A DNA stretch of 64,000 nt from Thermoplasmatales archaeon ex4572_165 (GTDB lineage Archaea > Thermoplasmatota > E2 > DHVEG-1). Under the pieces are notes generated by a model that was not told the DNA's origin, did not search any database, and saw only the letters and a list, made by a program, of their open reading frames with translations. The translations under genes and the position numbers were made by a program. The stretch is taken from assembly GCA_002254885.1 (NCBI GenBank), contig NJDG01000001.1, positions 1 to 64,000 on the forward strand, given 5' to 3'. This document shows, in pieces, positions 53,142 to 62,600 of the stretch; the stretch's first letter is position 1, and each line of letters begins with the position of its first letter.

Positions 53142-54920
53142 ATGGTGATAATGATGTTGCATTCGCGTCAATTTAGGCTATTGATAATATTTAGTGTATT
53201 GTTAAGCATCCTTTCTTTTTTCGCTTTTATAACATCTGCTGAAACCATTATTGTTGATATCGGCGGTGGAGGAGATTATACATCAATTCAAGATGCAATC
53301 GATGCAGCTAATGTAAGTGATATTGTTCATGTAAATAGTGGAACATACAATGAGAATATTATTATCAATAAATCTTTAACATTAATCGGAGAGGGAACTA
53401 GCAATACAATAATTAATGGAGTGGGTAGTTATACCATCAAAATTTCATCAACAAACAATGTAACAATTTCAAATTTAAATATTAACAATTCCGGAAAGGA
53501 TTTATCCCCCCTTTTTTTGAGAATTGCATCTGATTGTATTATTTCAAGCAATATTATCAGAAATGGCGACGGTAATGGATTATATTTAGTGAACTCAAAT
53601 AACAATATTATTAGAGACAATACTGCGATTGAAAGTAATAATATTGGGATTTACCTTCATAATTCAGATGGCAACGAAATCAGTGGTAACAACATTCAAA
53701 ACAATAATGTTAATGCGATTTATTTATCTTCAACATCATCTGATAATTATATTTATTTAAATGATTTTTCAGATACTATCGGATCTCATGGAGACGATCG
53801 AGGAAACAATTACTGGTATTATAATCAACAAGGAAATTATTGGGATGATTATAACGATTATGATAGTGATGAAGATGGAATTGGTGATTCGCCATACATG
53901 ATTGATTCAGATAGTCAAGATATTTATCCACTTGGTGATTTCTTAAGTTATAATAATCCAGTTGCATATATTGATTCAATTAGTCCAAATCCTGCAATAG
54001 CTGGAAATACTGTTTCATTTCAAGGTCATGGGGTAGATGATGGAACCATATTGATGTGGGAATGGAGCTCCTCAATTGATGGAGTGTTTGGGACTTCAGA
54101 AGATTGTTCAACCTCCAGCCTCTCCAGTGCCACTCACACTATAAGATACCGCGTTAAAGATAATCATGACCAATGGTCATCATATGATGAAAGATCTCTT
54201 TCAATCTCATCTCAAAATCAAGATCCACCAGATGGGCCACCAAGTGGTCCGCCTGGTAACTCAAGCCCAATTGCATCAATTGTATCAGTTAACCCTCTTG
54301 AATCAACTCAGGGAAGTGAAGTTTTCTTTCATGGATATGGATCTGGAACAGTTCAAGAGTATCAATGGACATCTTCAATTGATGGGGATTTAAGTCAACA
54401 ATCCTCTTTTTCAGATACAACCCTATCCATTGGAGCTCATACAATTATCTTCAAGGTGAAAGATACAAACGATGTATGGTCTGAAGAAGACAGCATTATA
54501 ATCATAGTTCAAGAGGCCACATCAGATAACATAAAACCTATTTCATATCCTCAAAGTCCAGGTGAAGGACAAGTGAATGTATCAGTTCTACTGGATGCAT
54601 CATTAAGTTATGATCCTGATGGAAACATTACAACATATCAATGGGATTTTGGAGATAACACAACAGGGACCGGAAAAATAATATCACATGTTTATTATGA
54701 AGTTGGAGAGTATATCATTTCATTAACCGTGACCGATGATGATAATGCTGAAACAACAAATACCACAATTATATCAATAGTACATACACCCTCACAGGGT
54801 AACACAAATGAAACTGATTCTAACAAAGATGAAAATTCAACCCCTTCATTTGAATTAATCAGTCTAATTTCATCATTATTTATTGTTTTATATATCTTTA
54901 ATAGAAAACGATATATCTAA
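53142..54920 (+). CDS. surface protein: right-handed beta-helix plus PKD domains, sortase-like C-terminus
   Basis: A 592-residue secreted protein. Signal peptide (about 10-31), then a NosD/pectate-lyase-type beta-helix (about 35-265) with DYTSIQDAIDAANVSD and repeated N-N-x-I/N-x-N-x-x-G coils. Two or more PKD-like domains follow (PVAYIDSISPNPAIAGN, IASIVSVNPLEST, YPQSPGEGQVNVSVLLDASLS and YQWDFGDN). The end is TPSFELI, a hydrophobic segment and NRKRYI, resembling the TPGFE-hydrophobic-basic signals of archaeosortase substrates. The start may be ATG 53142 or one of the in-frame ATGs at 53151 and 53154. A Ser/Pro-rich stretch (DPPDGPPSGPPGNSSP) links the PKD domains. Confidence 0.8.
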   Translation: MVIMMLHSRQFRLLIIFSVLLSILSFFAFITSAETIIVDIGGGGDYTSIQDAIDAANVSDIVHVNSGTYNENIIINKSLTLIGEGTSNTIINGVGSYTIKISSTNNVTISNLNINNSGKDLSPLFLRIASDCIISSNIIRNGDGNGLYLVNSNNNIIRDNTAIESNNIGIYLHNSDGNEISGNNIQNNNVNAIYLSSTSSDNYIYLNDFSDTIGSHGDDRGNNYWYYNQQGNYWDDYNDYDSDEDGIGDSPYMIDSDSQDIYPLGDFLSYNNPVAYIDSISPNPAIAGNTVSFQGHGVDDGTILMWEWSSSIDGVFGTSEDCSTSSLSSATHTIRYRVKDNHDQWSSYDERSLSISSQNQDPPDGPPSGPPGNSSPIASIVSVNPLESTQGSEVFFHGYGSGTVQEYQWTSSIDGDLSQQSSFSDTTLSIGAHTIIFKVKDTNDVWSEEDSIIIIVQEATSDNIKPISYPQSPGEGQVNVSVLLDASLSYDPDGNITTYQWDFGDNTTGTGKIISHVYYEVGEYIISLTVTDDDNAETTNTTIISIVHTPSQGNTNETDSNKDENSTPSFELISLISSLFIVLYIFNRKRYI

Positions 54921-55070
54921 ATCAAAAGTACACATTCAATGTTTAAAATCCATTTTTGTTACAAAATATTTATATATGATGGAATATAAAATTAATAGTG
55001 ATGTATGGGAATAATACGTGGGCAGTAAAACAATGGGGGCTTTTTTTTGAACATTATCAATCTACAAATT

Positions 55071-55454
55071 ATGACAAATGCAATTAAAAATAAATTAAAA
55101 ATAAAAGATCAGAAAGCAAAAAAAATAGCAATTTTTGTTATGGATACCTTTGGATACGAGACAAGAATTATTGATAATATTCTAAAACCTTCTGAAAGAC
55201 AGCTCTTTTATATGCTTGAAGCAGAAGGATTTTTAACAACAGGGCGAGAAAGATCTCGTCTGCATGATGGGCGAGAATGGATGACGCATTATTGGACACT
55301 CAAACAAATAGAGATCCATAGATTCGCTAAAAATAAAATGACGCGGAAATTTAAAGATAAGATAATAATGCATACTGCAAAATTATCCAATCCATCAGTA
55401 TATAATTCATTAAGCGAGGACATCTGGCTTACAAGAAAAATCCTCAATCATTAA
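55071..55454 (+). CDS. DUF6015-like small archaeal protein, probable winged helix
   Basis: A 127-residue protein from ATG 55071 (a TTG lies 24 nt upstream in frame). It is basic and helical, with the segment VMDTFGYETRIIDNILKPSERQ, then FYMLEAEGFLTTGRE and REWMTHYW, which resembles the archaeal DUF6015 family of Thermoplasmata-type genomes. The layout suggests a winged helix-turn-helix for nucleic-acid binding, but function is unassigned. It stands alone. An AT-rich TATA-like block precedes it near 54970-54990. Confidence 0.7.
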   Translation: MTNAIKNKLKIKDQKAKKIAIFVMDTFGYETRIIDNILKPSERQLFYMLEAEGFLTTGRERSRLHDGREWMTHYWTLKQIEIHRFAKNKMTRKFKDKIIMHTAKLSNPSVYNSLSEDIWLTRKILNH

Positions 55455-55511
55455 TTATACTGAATCCTTTTACAGAGTTAGCCAGATTTTTTTATTATTT
55501 CCCATAATTAA

Positions 55512-58500
55512 TCATGATTGAATACTGATATGCTTTGCATAGCCAATAAACATGTTTCCATTGAAAAAGAAACATCCTTTAAATGATGATGCGACACCTA
55601 ACTGCTCACCTTTAATTGATTGAATTGAACGTGTAGGATTTATAACATAACAAGTACCATCAAGAGTATTCCATTGGAATGTTCCCACATACATATTCAA
55701 GATGGGTTTTTGGATTAAATCCAATGAGGTGTCAATGAATTGTTGTTGATCATTTTGAAATGTTTTATCAAATCCTATAAGGATGCAATCATCAAGCTCA
55801 ATTTGTTTTGATTTCTGCCAGTTTTTCACATATATCCATACCTCATGAATCCAAGTTTGTCCGCTTTCATCATAGGCTTGTGCCCTTAGCATCACATTGA
55901 CTCCCACCTGTGCAATATCGCCCTCAGAAATCATCTTGTTTCGTATCTGTTCAACATTACAATACCATTCATAAGGAGGTTCAGTATCAACATATGGAAG
56001 TTCAGGTCGTTCACCAAATGGCTCTATATCAAATTCAACACGATCAATACCTACATTATCTGAAGGATTGACTCGTACCCAAAATGGAACCTCAACCTCT
56101 TCCTCATTTGCAGGAGATATAATCTCAATATATGGCCTATCTGCATCAATTTTAATGTTACGGGTGTTTTCAATTTTGTTTTTATTTTCAGTGTTTCCTG
56201 CTTTATCAACAGACCAGAAATTAACTGACCATTCACCCATCCAGTTTGAACTCTGGGAAACGCTCAATTGAAGACCACTAGCCTCATTATATTCTTGAAC
56301 CTGACCATCATTTAACGTATAATATATCGCGTTAATTCCACTGCCTGTATCCTCTGGATAATCCTCTGCAATAAGCCAAAGAGTGACACTTTCACTGATA
56401 TGCCATTCATTTAACCCTGTTACACCATCAATATTTTGAACTCTTGTAACAGGTGGATGTTCATCTTCTCCAACATATTGAACAGACCATTTGTTCATTG
56501 TTGGAGAACTAGATGGATTTAGCCTACTGAAACTTGCTTTTAGTCGTATGGATGATGCTTGAATTCCTGAAATACTGCTACCCGATGAAATATCCCTCAT
56601 GATAACAATAGAGGGGTCAGATACATCAACAATATCAAAAGATACAGCACCAGTTTTTTCTGCTGAAAACTTATACCAAGAATCAAGGTTTTCAGGTTGA
56701 ATTGGCTCTGATGTAATACAAGCCTCTAAGATACAGCTTTTTTCATCACCAAAAATATATGAGATATCAGAACCACTTGGTGTATTAAATGACCAAGCAT
56801 TTGAATAGACATCAGGAAGGTTCAATCCCTCATATGGGTCGATATAATTGATACGTGTGTCTTCCCATGCAACAAATATCTTCTCACCACTTGAATCAAT
56901 ATTTGCCCAATCCGCAGGATCAGATTCGCCATCAGATAATTGTAAAACATATGAATTCACATCACCGCTTGATGAAACAAGTTTACCCCAAATATCTCCG
57001 CCTCCATTATAGACAACAAAAAAGGATGAACTTAGATGAGGGACAACGTTTGTTCTTTCATATGCGCCATTAGCAACTTTAAATGTATCTACAATACAAT
57101 TACCATTTTCATCAAGAATTTTACCCCAAATATGTCCATACCAATCATCATTACTTAGATCATCCTCCTGCCAAGTGATTAAAAAACGTTGCGTTAAATC
57201 ACAATATGCAACACAAGGAAAATTATAGTCTGTTCCCGCAATTCCCTGAGGTGAAAGTCTTTGTGCATCACCAAGAGGATCACCATTTATAGTAAAGAGT
57301 TGACCCCAAATATCAAAGGGACCAAGTTCGGGATCAATTCCCTCTTCCCATACAATCATATAATGATTATTGACATCATCAAAGCAGACCCATGGTTCAC
57401 ATTGTGAATTTGGCCTATTTGAAATGATTTTTTCACCACCAATTGGATTTCCATTTATATCAAATAATCTACCATAAATATTGTAATTTTCTGTACCTTC
57501 TCGACCATCTTCCCATATCACAAAAAACCGTTGGTTATCATCATCAAATACGACAACAGGATCTGCTTGATTACCCGAAGACAAACAAATATCAAAAGAG
57601 ATTACATCCGAAATTGAATCCGCATCAGTTGGAACAATAACTCCTTTTATGTCTCTGCTGATCACATCATTAGGGATGTTAAAATATTCATAACATACAA
57701 AAAATATTTTCTCCCCTCCAACCTGACCGTAAGCACCACTAGGATTTTCACATCTAAATGAGTTTGTTGCCCCGTCAACCCAAGGTGTAAGATCTAATCT
57801 TTCCCCCAGAACATCTCCATCTTCTGAATAAAAACAAGCTCTTATCTGCTGTTTAAAAATCATCCCAAGAGGTAAATACATAGGAATTCCCTCTTCCCAA
57901 CAAACAAAAAACTTATTATCACCCCATGAAACATCTGGATCCCATGCTCCTTCACTTTCCATGTGATATGTTACCTGATTATCATGTGGATAATATTTCT
58001 GCCAACTATTTTCATCAAATACGGACCAATAATCACTTTGATCGGTTGCAGACGGATTTCCATAGAAAAGATGTATCGCACTTTCTCCATCAGGTAATGA
58101 TGCTATACGAACCCATATGATAACATAAGGATCATTTGGTTCAGGGTTTATTTCCTCAATCCAATATGAAAGCCAATAAGCATCATCATTGAATTTGAAT
58201 CTAAGGTCACTATAATCTGATTTCATATCGCTGTCATAATCAATTACAAGCTTAATGACACAATCATCCATTTGATAAGCACTTTGAATGGTGATTTCTT
58301 TCATACGACTCCAATCTGCATTTGTCCATTGTGGATATGTACCATACATCTCAACAATTCCATCATGCACAATGAAATGTTCTGAGTAGCTTTCATCAAT
58401 TTTTTGTGCATTATCAAACTCATCTTCCCAAGTATAATAATTTTGATCATTGGATACATTCAACTGATCTTTGTGATTATACAACGATTGCTGAGTGTTT

Positions 58501-58592
58501 TCATTTGAAAACATAGACATAGCAGTGCTAGTAAGCAGCAAAAAAACTAGAACTGTAATTAATACTGTTTTAATTTTTATATTATATTTCAT
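55512..58592 (-). CDS. large secreted protein with DUF2341-like and beta-propeller-like repeats
   Basis: A 1026-residue protein from ATG 58592 (GGAGG about 10 nt upstream; an in-frame TTG at 58601 overlaps the previous gene). Signal peptide with LITVLVFLLLTSTA. Order: a DUF2341-type lectin-like domain (KEITIQSAYQMDDCVIKLVI, then RIASLPDGESAIHLFYGNP), about eight repeats with FFVIWEDGR / IWGKLFxxxGxxxG features, likely a propeller (about 200-620), an Ig-like region, an OmpL47-type segment (INAIYYTLNDG, WSVDKAGNTENKN) and another Ig-like domain. No anchor at the C-terminus. Probably an extracellular binding protein, co-transcribed with the 874-residue gene before it. Confidence 0.8.
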   Translation of the reverse strand: MKYNIKIKTVLITVLVFLLLTSTAMSMFSNENTQQSLYNHKDQLNVSNDQNYYTWEDEFDNAQKIDESYSEHFIVHDGIVEMYGTYPQWTNADWSRMKEITIQSAYQMDDCVIKLVIDYDSDMKSDYSDLRFKFNDDAYWLSYWIEEINPEPNDPYVIIWVRIASLPDGESAIHLFYGNPSATDQSDYWSVFDENSWQKYYPHDNQVTYHMESEGAWDPDVSWGDNKFFVCWEEGIPMYLPLGMIFKQQIRACFYSEDGDVLGERLDLTPWVDGATNSFRCENPSGAYGQVGGEKIFFVCYEYFNIPNDVISRDIKGVIVPTDADSISDVISFDICLSSGNQADPVVVFDDDNQRFFVIWEDGREGTENYNIYGRLFDINGNPIGGEKIISNRPNSQCEPWVCFDDVNNHYMIVWEEGIDPELGPFDIWGQLFTINGDPLGDAQRLSPQGIAGTDYNFPCVAYCDLTQRFLITWQEDDLSNDDWYGHIWGKILDENGNCIVDTFKVANGAYERTNVVPHLSSSFFVVYNGGGDIWGKLVSSSGDVNSYVLQLSDGESDPADWANIDSSGEKIFVAWEDTRINYIDPYEGLNLPDVYSNAWSFNTPSGSDISYIFGDEKSCILEACITSEPIQPENLDSWYKFSAEKTGAVSFDIVDVSDPSIVIMRDISSGSSISGIQASSIRLKASFSRLNPSSSPTMNKWSVQYVGEDEHPPVTRVQNIDGVTGLNEWHISESVTLWLIAEDYPEDTGSGINAIYYTLNDGQVQEYNEASGLQLSVSQSSNWMGEWSVNFWSVDKAGNTENKNKIENTRNIKIDADRPYIEIISPANEEEVEVPFWVRVNPSDNVGIDRVEFDIEPFGERPELPYVDTEPPYEWYCNVEQIRNKMISEGDIAQVGVNVMLRAQAYDESGQTWIHEVWIYVKNWQKSKQIELDDCILIGFDKTFQNDQQQFIDTSLDLIQKPILNMYVGTFQWNTLDGTCYVINPTRSIQSIKGEQLGVASSFKGCFFFNGNMFIGYAKHISIQS

Positions 58593-58594
58593 GT

Positions 58595-61219
58595 TTACCA
58601 ATCCTCCACATTTTCATACCATTGAGTCTCCCCATTAAGATTTGTCCAGAGTAAATCAACATCAAAATCATCTGCACTCACCTCATAATCAAGCCACATA
58701 TATGGCAAAAGCCTATCTCCCTTCCACCATTCAAAATCAAGATAGAATTGAAGATTATCAAACGTTATGTTAACCCCATATTGATCTTGATATGTCAGAT
58801 AAAAATCAAATTCTTTTATCATAGCTTGATCATTATTTTTATTAATTGAAAAAAAACCAGGATCAACATTTCCAGATCCAGTTTCTTCACCTTGTTTTAA
58901 CTGCCAATCCATATCAATTTCAACTACATCTGAAATTGTTATCCCTCCATCGATCTGAAAAACAGAACTGTTAAGAGCAAACTGACTGAAATCAATTGTG
59001 AAATCATCCTCTTGATCAACAGCTATCTGAAACGATCCGGTTTTTCCAAAAATCCAATCAAGATTCAACGATGTGGTTTTTCCTTTGTAATCAAGATCTA
59101 AGATTAGACCTTTCAGGGTGTCAACCATCCCATTAAATCCAATATCATTTATTTTCAATTTATCTCCACTGGTATCAATATCCCAATTTGCCTGTAAATT
59201 ATCTGCAGATACCTCATCAATTAACAATGAAATTGAATCGCCTGTGTCTGTATTATACACTTCAAGTTCATTGCCAATAATCCCCTCAGATGTATCAAAG
59301 AAAAAATAGCCATTAGTATCAACCTTAAATCTTGTATCAATATGGCCATTTCTTATCGTTACAATATCATGAATATGAAACCCTTTATAATCAAGATTTA
59401 TCTCAATTGGATCAGGAGGGCCAGAAGACCCTCGCCATGTATATACATGCCCTTGGAGTTTATTCCAATATAATTTTCCATTTACATCTGAATATGCAGG
59501 AATATCAGTAACTCTTAAAACAGGAATCTTCTCATCAGGAAGGAAAACCTGGATGTCATCAATATTAGCACTACAATTATGTTTAATTTTTCCAAATACA
59601 TAATTTTCATTATTCTGTAAATTTGTAAGATCAAGGTTTAATGTTGCCTCTGCTTCAAATCTTGTATCCATTGGAATTCCTTGGGGGATAGTGATAAATA
59701 TTTTATCCTCATAGGACGCCTCTGTTTTTGGATAATAAACATTAAGATTTCCAATTTGAGAACTCATTGAAATATCAATATATCCACCAACATAAGCATA
59801 TAATATCGGAGATGGAATAAGCATGAAGTCAAGGTCCCATGCAATATCTACTCTTTGAGGAATATCACATAATTCAATTTTTTCTTCAAACATTGGAGAA
59901 TTCAATAATATGCCAATAGTGAAGCTATGGCTTGCAGTGTAGCAAATATTTCCACCCAATAATTCAAGATCCCCTAACATATCAATATTAAAACTCATCC
60001 AACGGCCAGATCTTCCAAGAGAATCATCAATTGAATCTAACAAAATACTGAGTGCCAAATTTTCCCCAATTCCTTTTAAAATATTTGATGTGAAAGTAAT
60101 TTCCGTTTGGTCATATCTCTGACTGGCTTCATCAAAATAACAAAAAATTTGACCATTAATTGGGACGAGTTTTGTTTTCATATAAACCGCAGGTTTTATT
60201 TCAGTTGAAATTTCAATATCATATGATGGATTTGTTGATCCGCTTTTATATGATTTAAATCCATAAAGCGATTCAAATGAAGATTGTCCCTTTGAAGAAC
60301 CTGGGTCAATAATATGTTGAAAAATGCTTGGGCTGAACAGCTCATCTCTTCCAAACGAAAAACGTTTTTCAATGTATCTGGGAATCTGCTCACCTTCTTC
60401 TGAACGGTAACCCATTCCAACAGATATGTAATCGTTTTCATCAATTGGTATTGGTTGTATTTGTTTTTTTGGTTGGGAATCTAAAATATTTTCTTGAATG
60501 AAACTAAAAATTTTACTGAAAAATTGATTGGATGTATGTTTTTCAACTATCTGATTCTCCATGCTTAATATTTTATTTAATAATGCATTAAATAACCATG
60601 AAGATTTAATCACATCAGGATTATCACCATTTTTGTTTTTGCTTTTACTCTTAAATAAACCATAATTGATATGAAGTTCCGACCAAACAGTTATTGATGC
60701 ATCTGAATCTTCAATATAGCTTCCTGTTTCAAGTTGTCTAAAGCGAATCCGTTTTTCTAATGAGTCAACGTCATTGCCATCTGCATCTTTTAAAACAGAC
60801 CAATAAAAACCAGCAATCACCTCGATATCGTCCTCATTATCACTATCAATATCAAAACGAAGACTTTCACCATATTCAGGATGTTTTAAAAATTTTTCAC
60901 CAAAATCAGTAATGGATACTGGAACCAGTTTTTCAAAGGTCTGACCCTCATATTCAATGACGATCCACCATTCGAGGAGATTTGCATTCTCATATTTCCA
61001 TGGTAAATCTACATCACAATTATAATTTTGATTTATACTATTTACATCATTTGGCATATATGTAGAATAAATATCAAGCAGATCATTCTGATTAATTTGA
61101 TTTTCTGAGGTTATTAAAGAATAACTGCTGATATCTTGTATATTACCTGCTCCAATAGAACTTGCCATGATTGAACATAGCATGATACCTGCGACAATAC
61201 ATACATTTTTTATATTCAT
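58595..61219 (-). CDS. large secreted protein of unknown fold
   Basis: An 874-residue protein with a signal peptide (VCIVAGIMLCSIMASSIGA). No domain is recognised. It is rich in beta-type patterns with repeated W-x-I/L-D-x-D and EIDMDWQLKQG-like strands in the second half, where alternation of hydrophobic and polar residues is regular; it may be a long beta-solenoid or barrel. Charged linkers lie near residue 200 (KSKSKNKNGDN). Start is ATG 61219 with GAGGTGA a few nt upstream. The next gene's ATG follows its stop by 2 nt, so the two secreted giants form an operon. The upstream region contains element B and the divergent Lrp-type gene. Confidence 0.7.
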   Translation of the reverse strand: MNIKNVCIVAGIMLCSIMASSIGAGNIQDISSYSLITSENQINQNDLLDIYSTYMPNDVNSINQNYNCDVDLPWKYENANLLEWWIVIEYEGQTFEKLVPVSITDFGEKFLKHPEYGESLRFDIDSDNEDDIEVIAGFYWSVLKDADGNDVDSLEKRIRFRQLETGSYIEDSDASITVWSELHINYGLFKSKSKNKNGDNPDVIKSSWLFNALLNKILSMENQIVEKHTSNQFFSKIFSFIQENILDSQPKKQIQPIPIDENDYISVGMGYRSEEGEQIPRYIEKRFSFGRDELFSPSIFQHIIDPGSSKGQSSFESLYGFKSYKSGSTNPSYDIEISTEIKPAVYMKTKLVPINGQIFCYFDEASQRYDQTEITFTSNILKGIGENLALSILLDSIDDSLGRSGRWMSFNIDMLGDLELLGGNICYTASHSFTIGILLNSPMFEEKIELCDIPQRVDIAWDLDFMLIPSPILYAYVGGYIDISMSSQIGNLNVYYPKTEASYEDKIFITIPQGIPMDTRFEAEATLNLDLTNLQNNENYVFGKIKHNCSANIDDIQVFLPDEKIPVLRVTDIPAYSDVNGKLYWNKLQGHVYTWRGSSGPPDPIEINLDYKGFHIHDIVTIRNGHIDTRFKVDTNGYFFFDTSEGIIGNELEVYNTDTGDSISLLIDEVSADNLQANWDIDTSGDKLKINDIGFNGMVDTLKGLILDLDYKGKTTSLNLDWIFGKTGSFQIAVDQEDDFTIDFSQFALNSSVFQIDGGITISDVVEIDMDWQLKQGEETGSGNVDPGFFSINKNNDQAMIKEFDFYLTYQDQYGVNITFDNLQFYLDFEWWKGDRLLPYMWLDYEVSADDFDVDLLWTNLNGETQWYENVEDW

Positions 61220-61294
61220 CAAATCACCTCGTATTGTTAATCCAATAATTATTTGTATTAATCACTAGATACATATTCTCATAATGTTGAATTT

Positions 61295-61379
61295 GAAAAA
61301 GGGGGCATTGGTTCTGGTCAAAAAAAAAAATACCAAGGAGGCATAATGATAAGGGGGCGACCAGAACCACTTTTTTTCA
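61295..61379 (+). ncRNA. candidate structured element B (partner at 28858-28943)
   Basis: TGGTTCTGGTC (61309-61319) is perfectly complementary to GACCAGAACCA (61359-61369). The outer GAAAAAG (61295-61301) can pair with the CTTTTTTTC after it. Between the arms are AAGGAGGCA, an ATG at 61346 and ATAAGGGGG, the same words as in element A with a shorter spacer; the stem sequence is different. The frame from ATG reads MIRGRPEPLFFIS and stops. The element is in the divergent gap 61223-61524 between the secreted-protein operon and the Lrp gene, about 80 nt from the former and 145 nt from the latter. No other gene is visible in that gap. Confidence 0.45.
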
Positions 61380-61524
61380 TATCCTAATCTAAGAAAAAAA
61401 CCGAGTATTTTATTATATCCTCGAATTATCTTCTCAGTCATATTATATAAATGAGGTGTTTGTACTTAAAACATCTTACAAAATATATGTTCATTTTGCG
61501 CAATAATTATATATAATGTAGAAT

Positions 61525-62508
61525 ATGAACAAGATTATGGATTTTTTAGATGTGAAAGACCGGAAAATTCTATACGAATTAGATTTTAATTCACGACAGT
61601 CAAATAGTAAAATTGGGAAAAAAGTCGGGCTTCACAAAAATGTCGTAAATTATCGCATAAAAAGAATGGAAAAAAATGGAATCATATCAAACTATTATAC
61701 AATGATAGATACATTCAAAATTGGATACAATAGCCTTCGCTTTTACATATCATTTCAAAATGTTACACCCGAAAAACGCGAAGAAATAATTGCATATTTT
61801 GTAAATAATAAATATACTTGGTGGGTTGGATCTTTTGAAGGAGAGTATGATCTTGCAGTACTTATCTGGATTAAAGACCTTCATGACTTCTATGGATTCT
61901 GGGAAAAAACCTTAAGAAAATATCATAGTTATTTTCAAAAACAAAAATTTTCACTATACTGTCAACTCCGAGTTTTTAGACATAGCTTCTTAATGAAAGA
62001 TGATTTTAAGAAAACAGATAGAGACAAATATGAAATAACAGGTGGCGGCAAAGAAGTAAAAACAGACGAACTAGACTTCAAAATATTAGAATTATTAGCC
62101 GTGAATTCACGGATTCCGACAATACAAATTGCAAAAAAAACCGATTCATCCATTGACACCATCATCAATAGAATGAAAAGACTAGAAAAACTTGATGTCA
62201 TACAAGGATATCGAGTTAATATCAACTATGATAAACTAGGATATCACCTCTTTAAGGTAAATGTTACACTAAATGATTATTCCCAAAGAGGAAAAATCAT
62301 CAATTACATCAGAAACAATCCAAATTTAATAATGATTGATAAAGCAATTGGCTACTATGATCTAGAACTTGATTTTTTATTAAAAAATCTAAATCATCTA
62401 CGAATAATCATGGACAATCTAACAAGAGTTTTTCCAAAAGAAATAAAGAATTTTGCATTTGCTCATGATCCAATATATCACAAAATGGTATATATGCCAG
62501 AAATATAA
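61525..62508 (+). CDS. tandem Lrp/AsnC-like transcription regulator
   Basis: A 327-residue protein made of two Lrp-like units. Unit 1: helix-turn-helix (about 8-56; DVKDRKILYELDFNSRQSNS, IGKKVGLHKNVVNYRIKRME) and a ligand-type domain (about 60-165). Unit 2: a second helix-turn-helix (about 183-232; DELDFKILELLAVNSRIPTI, AKKTDSSIDTIINRMKRLEK) and a second RAM-like domain to the end. Lrp proteins respond to amino acids; a double version in one chain would act as a built-in dimer. It is divergent from the secreted giants and may regulate them (inference). Confidence 0.88.
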   Translation: MNKIMDFLDVKDRKILYELDFNSRQSNSKIGKKVGLHKNVVNYRIKRMEKNGIISNYYTMIDTFKIGYNSLRFYISFQNVTPEKREEIIAYFVNNKYTWWVGSFEGEYDLAVLIWIKDLHDFYGFWEKTLRKYHSYFQKQKFSLYCQLRVFRHSFLMKDDFKKTDRDKYEITGGGKEVKTDELDFKILELLAVNSRIPTIQIAKKTDSSIDTIINRMKRLEKLDVIQGYRVNINYDKLGYHLFKVNVTLNDYSQRGKIINYIRNNPNLIMIDKAIGYYDLELDFLLKNLNHLRIIMDNLTRVFPKEIKNFAFAHDPIYHKMVYMPEI

Positions 62509-62600
62509 AATAATAACCATTTATAATTCTATATATTAGAAAAATTATATATTAGATATAAAACATTATCTTTTTATCATTACGACATGTGGTCTAAATC

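Noticed and set aside
53429-53979. Minus-strand ORFs within the beta-helix gene
   Set aside because: Antisense to clear repeat coils and PKD domains on the plus strand; biased composition explains the open frames.
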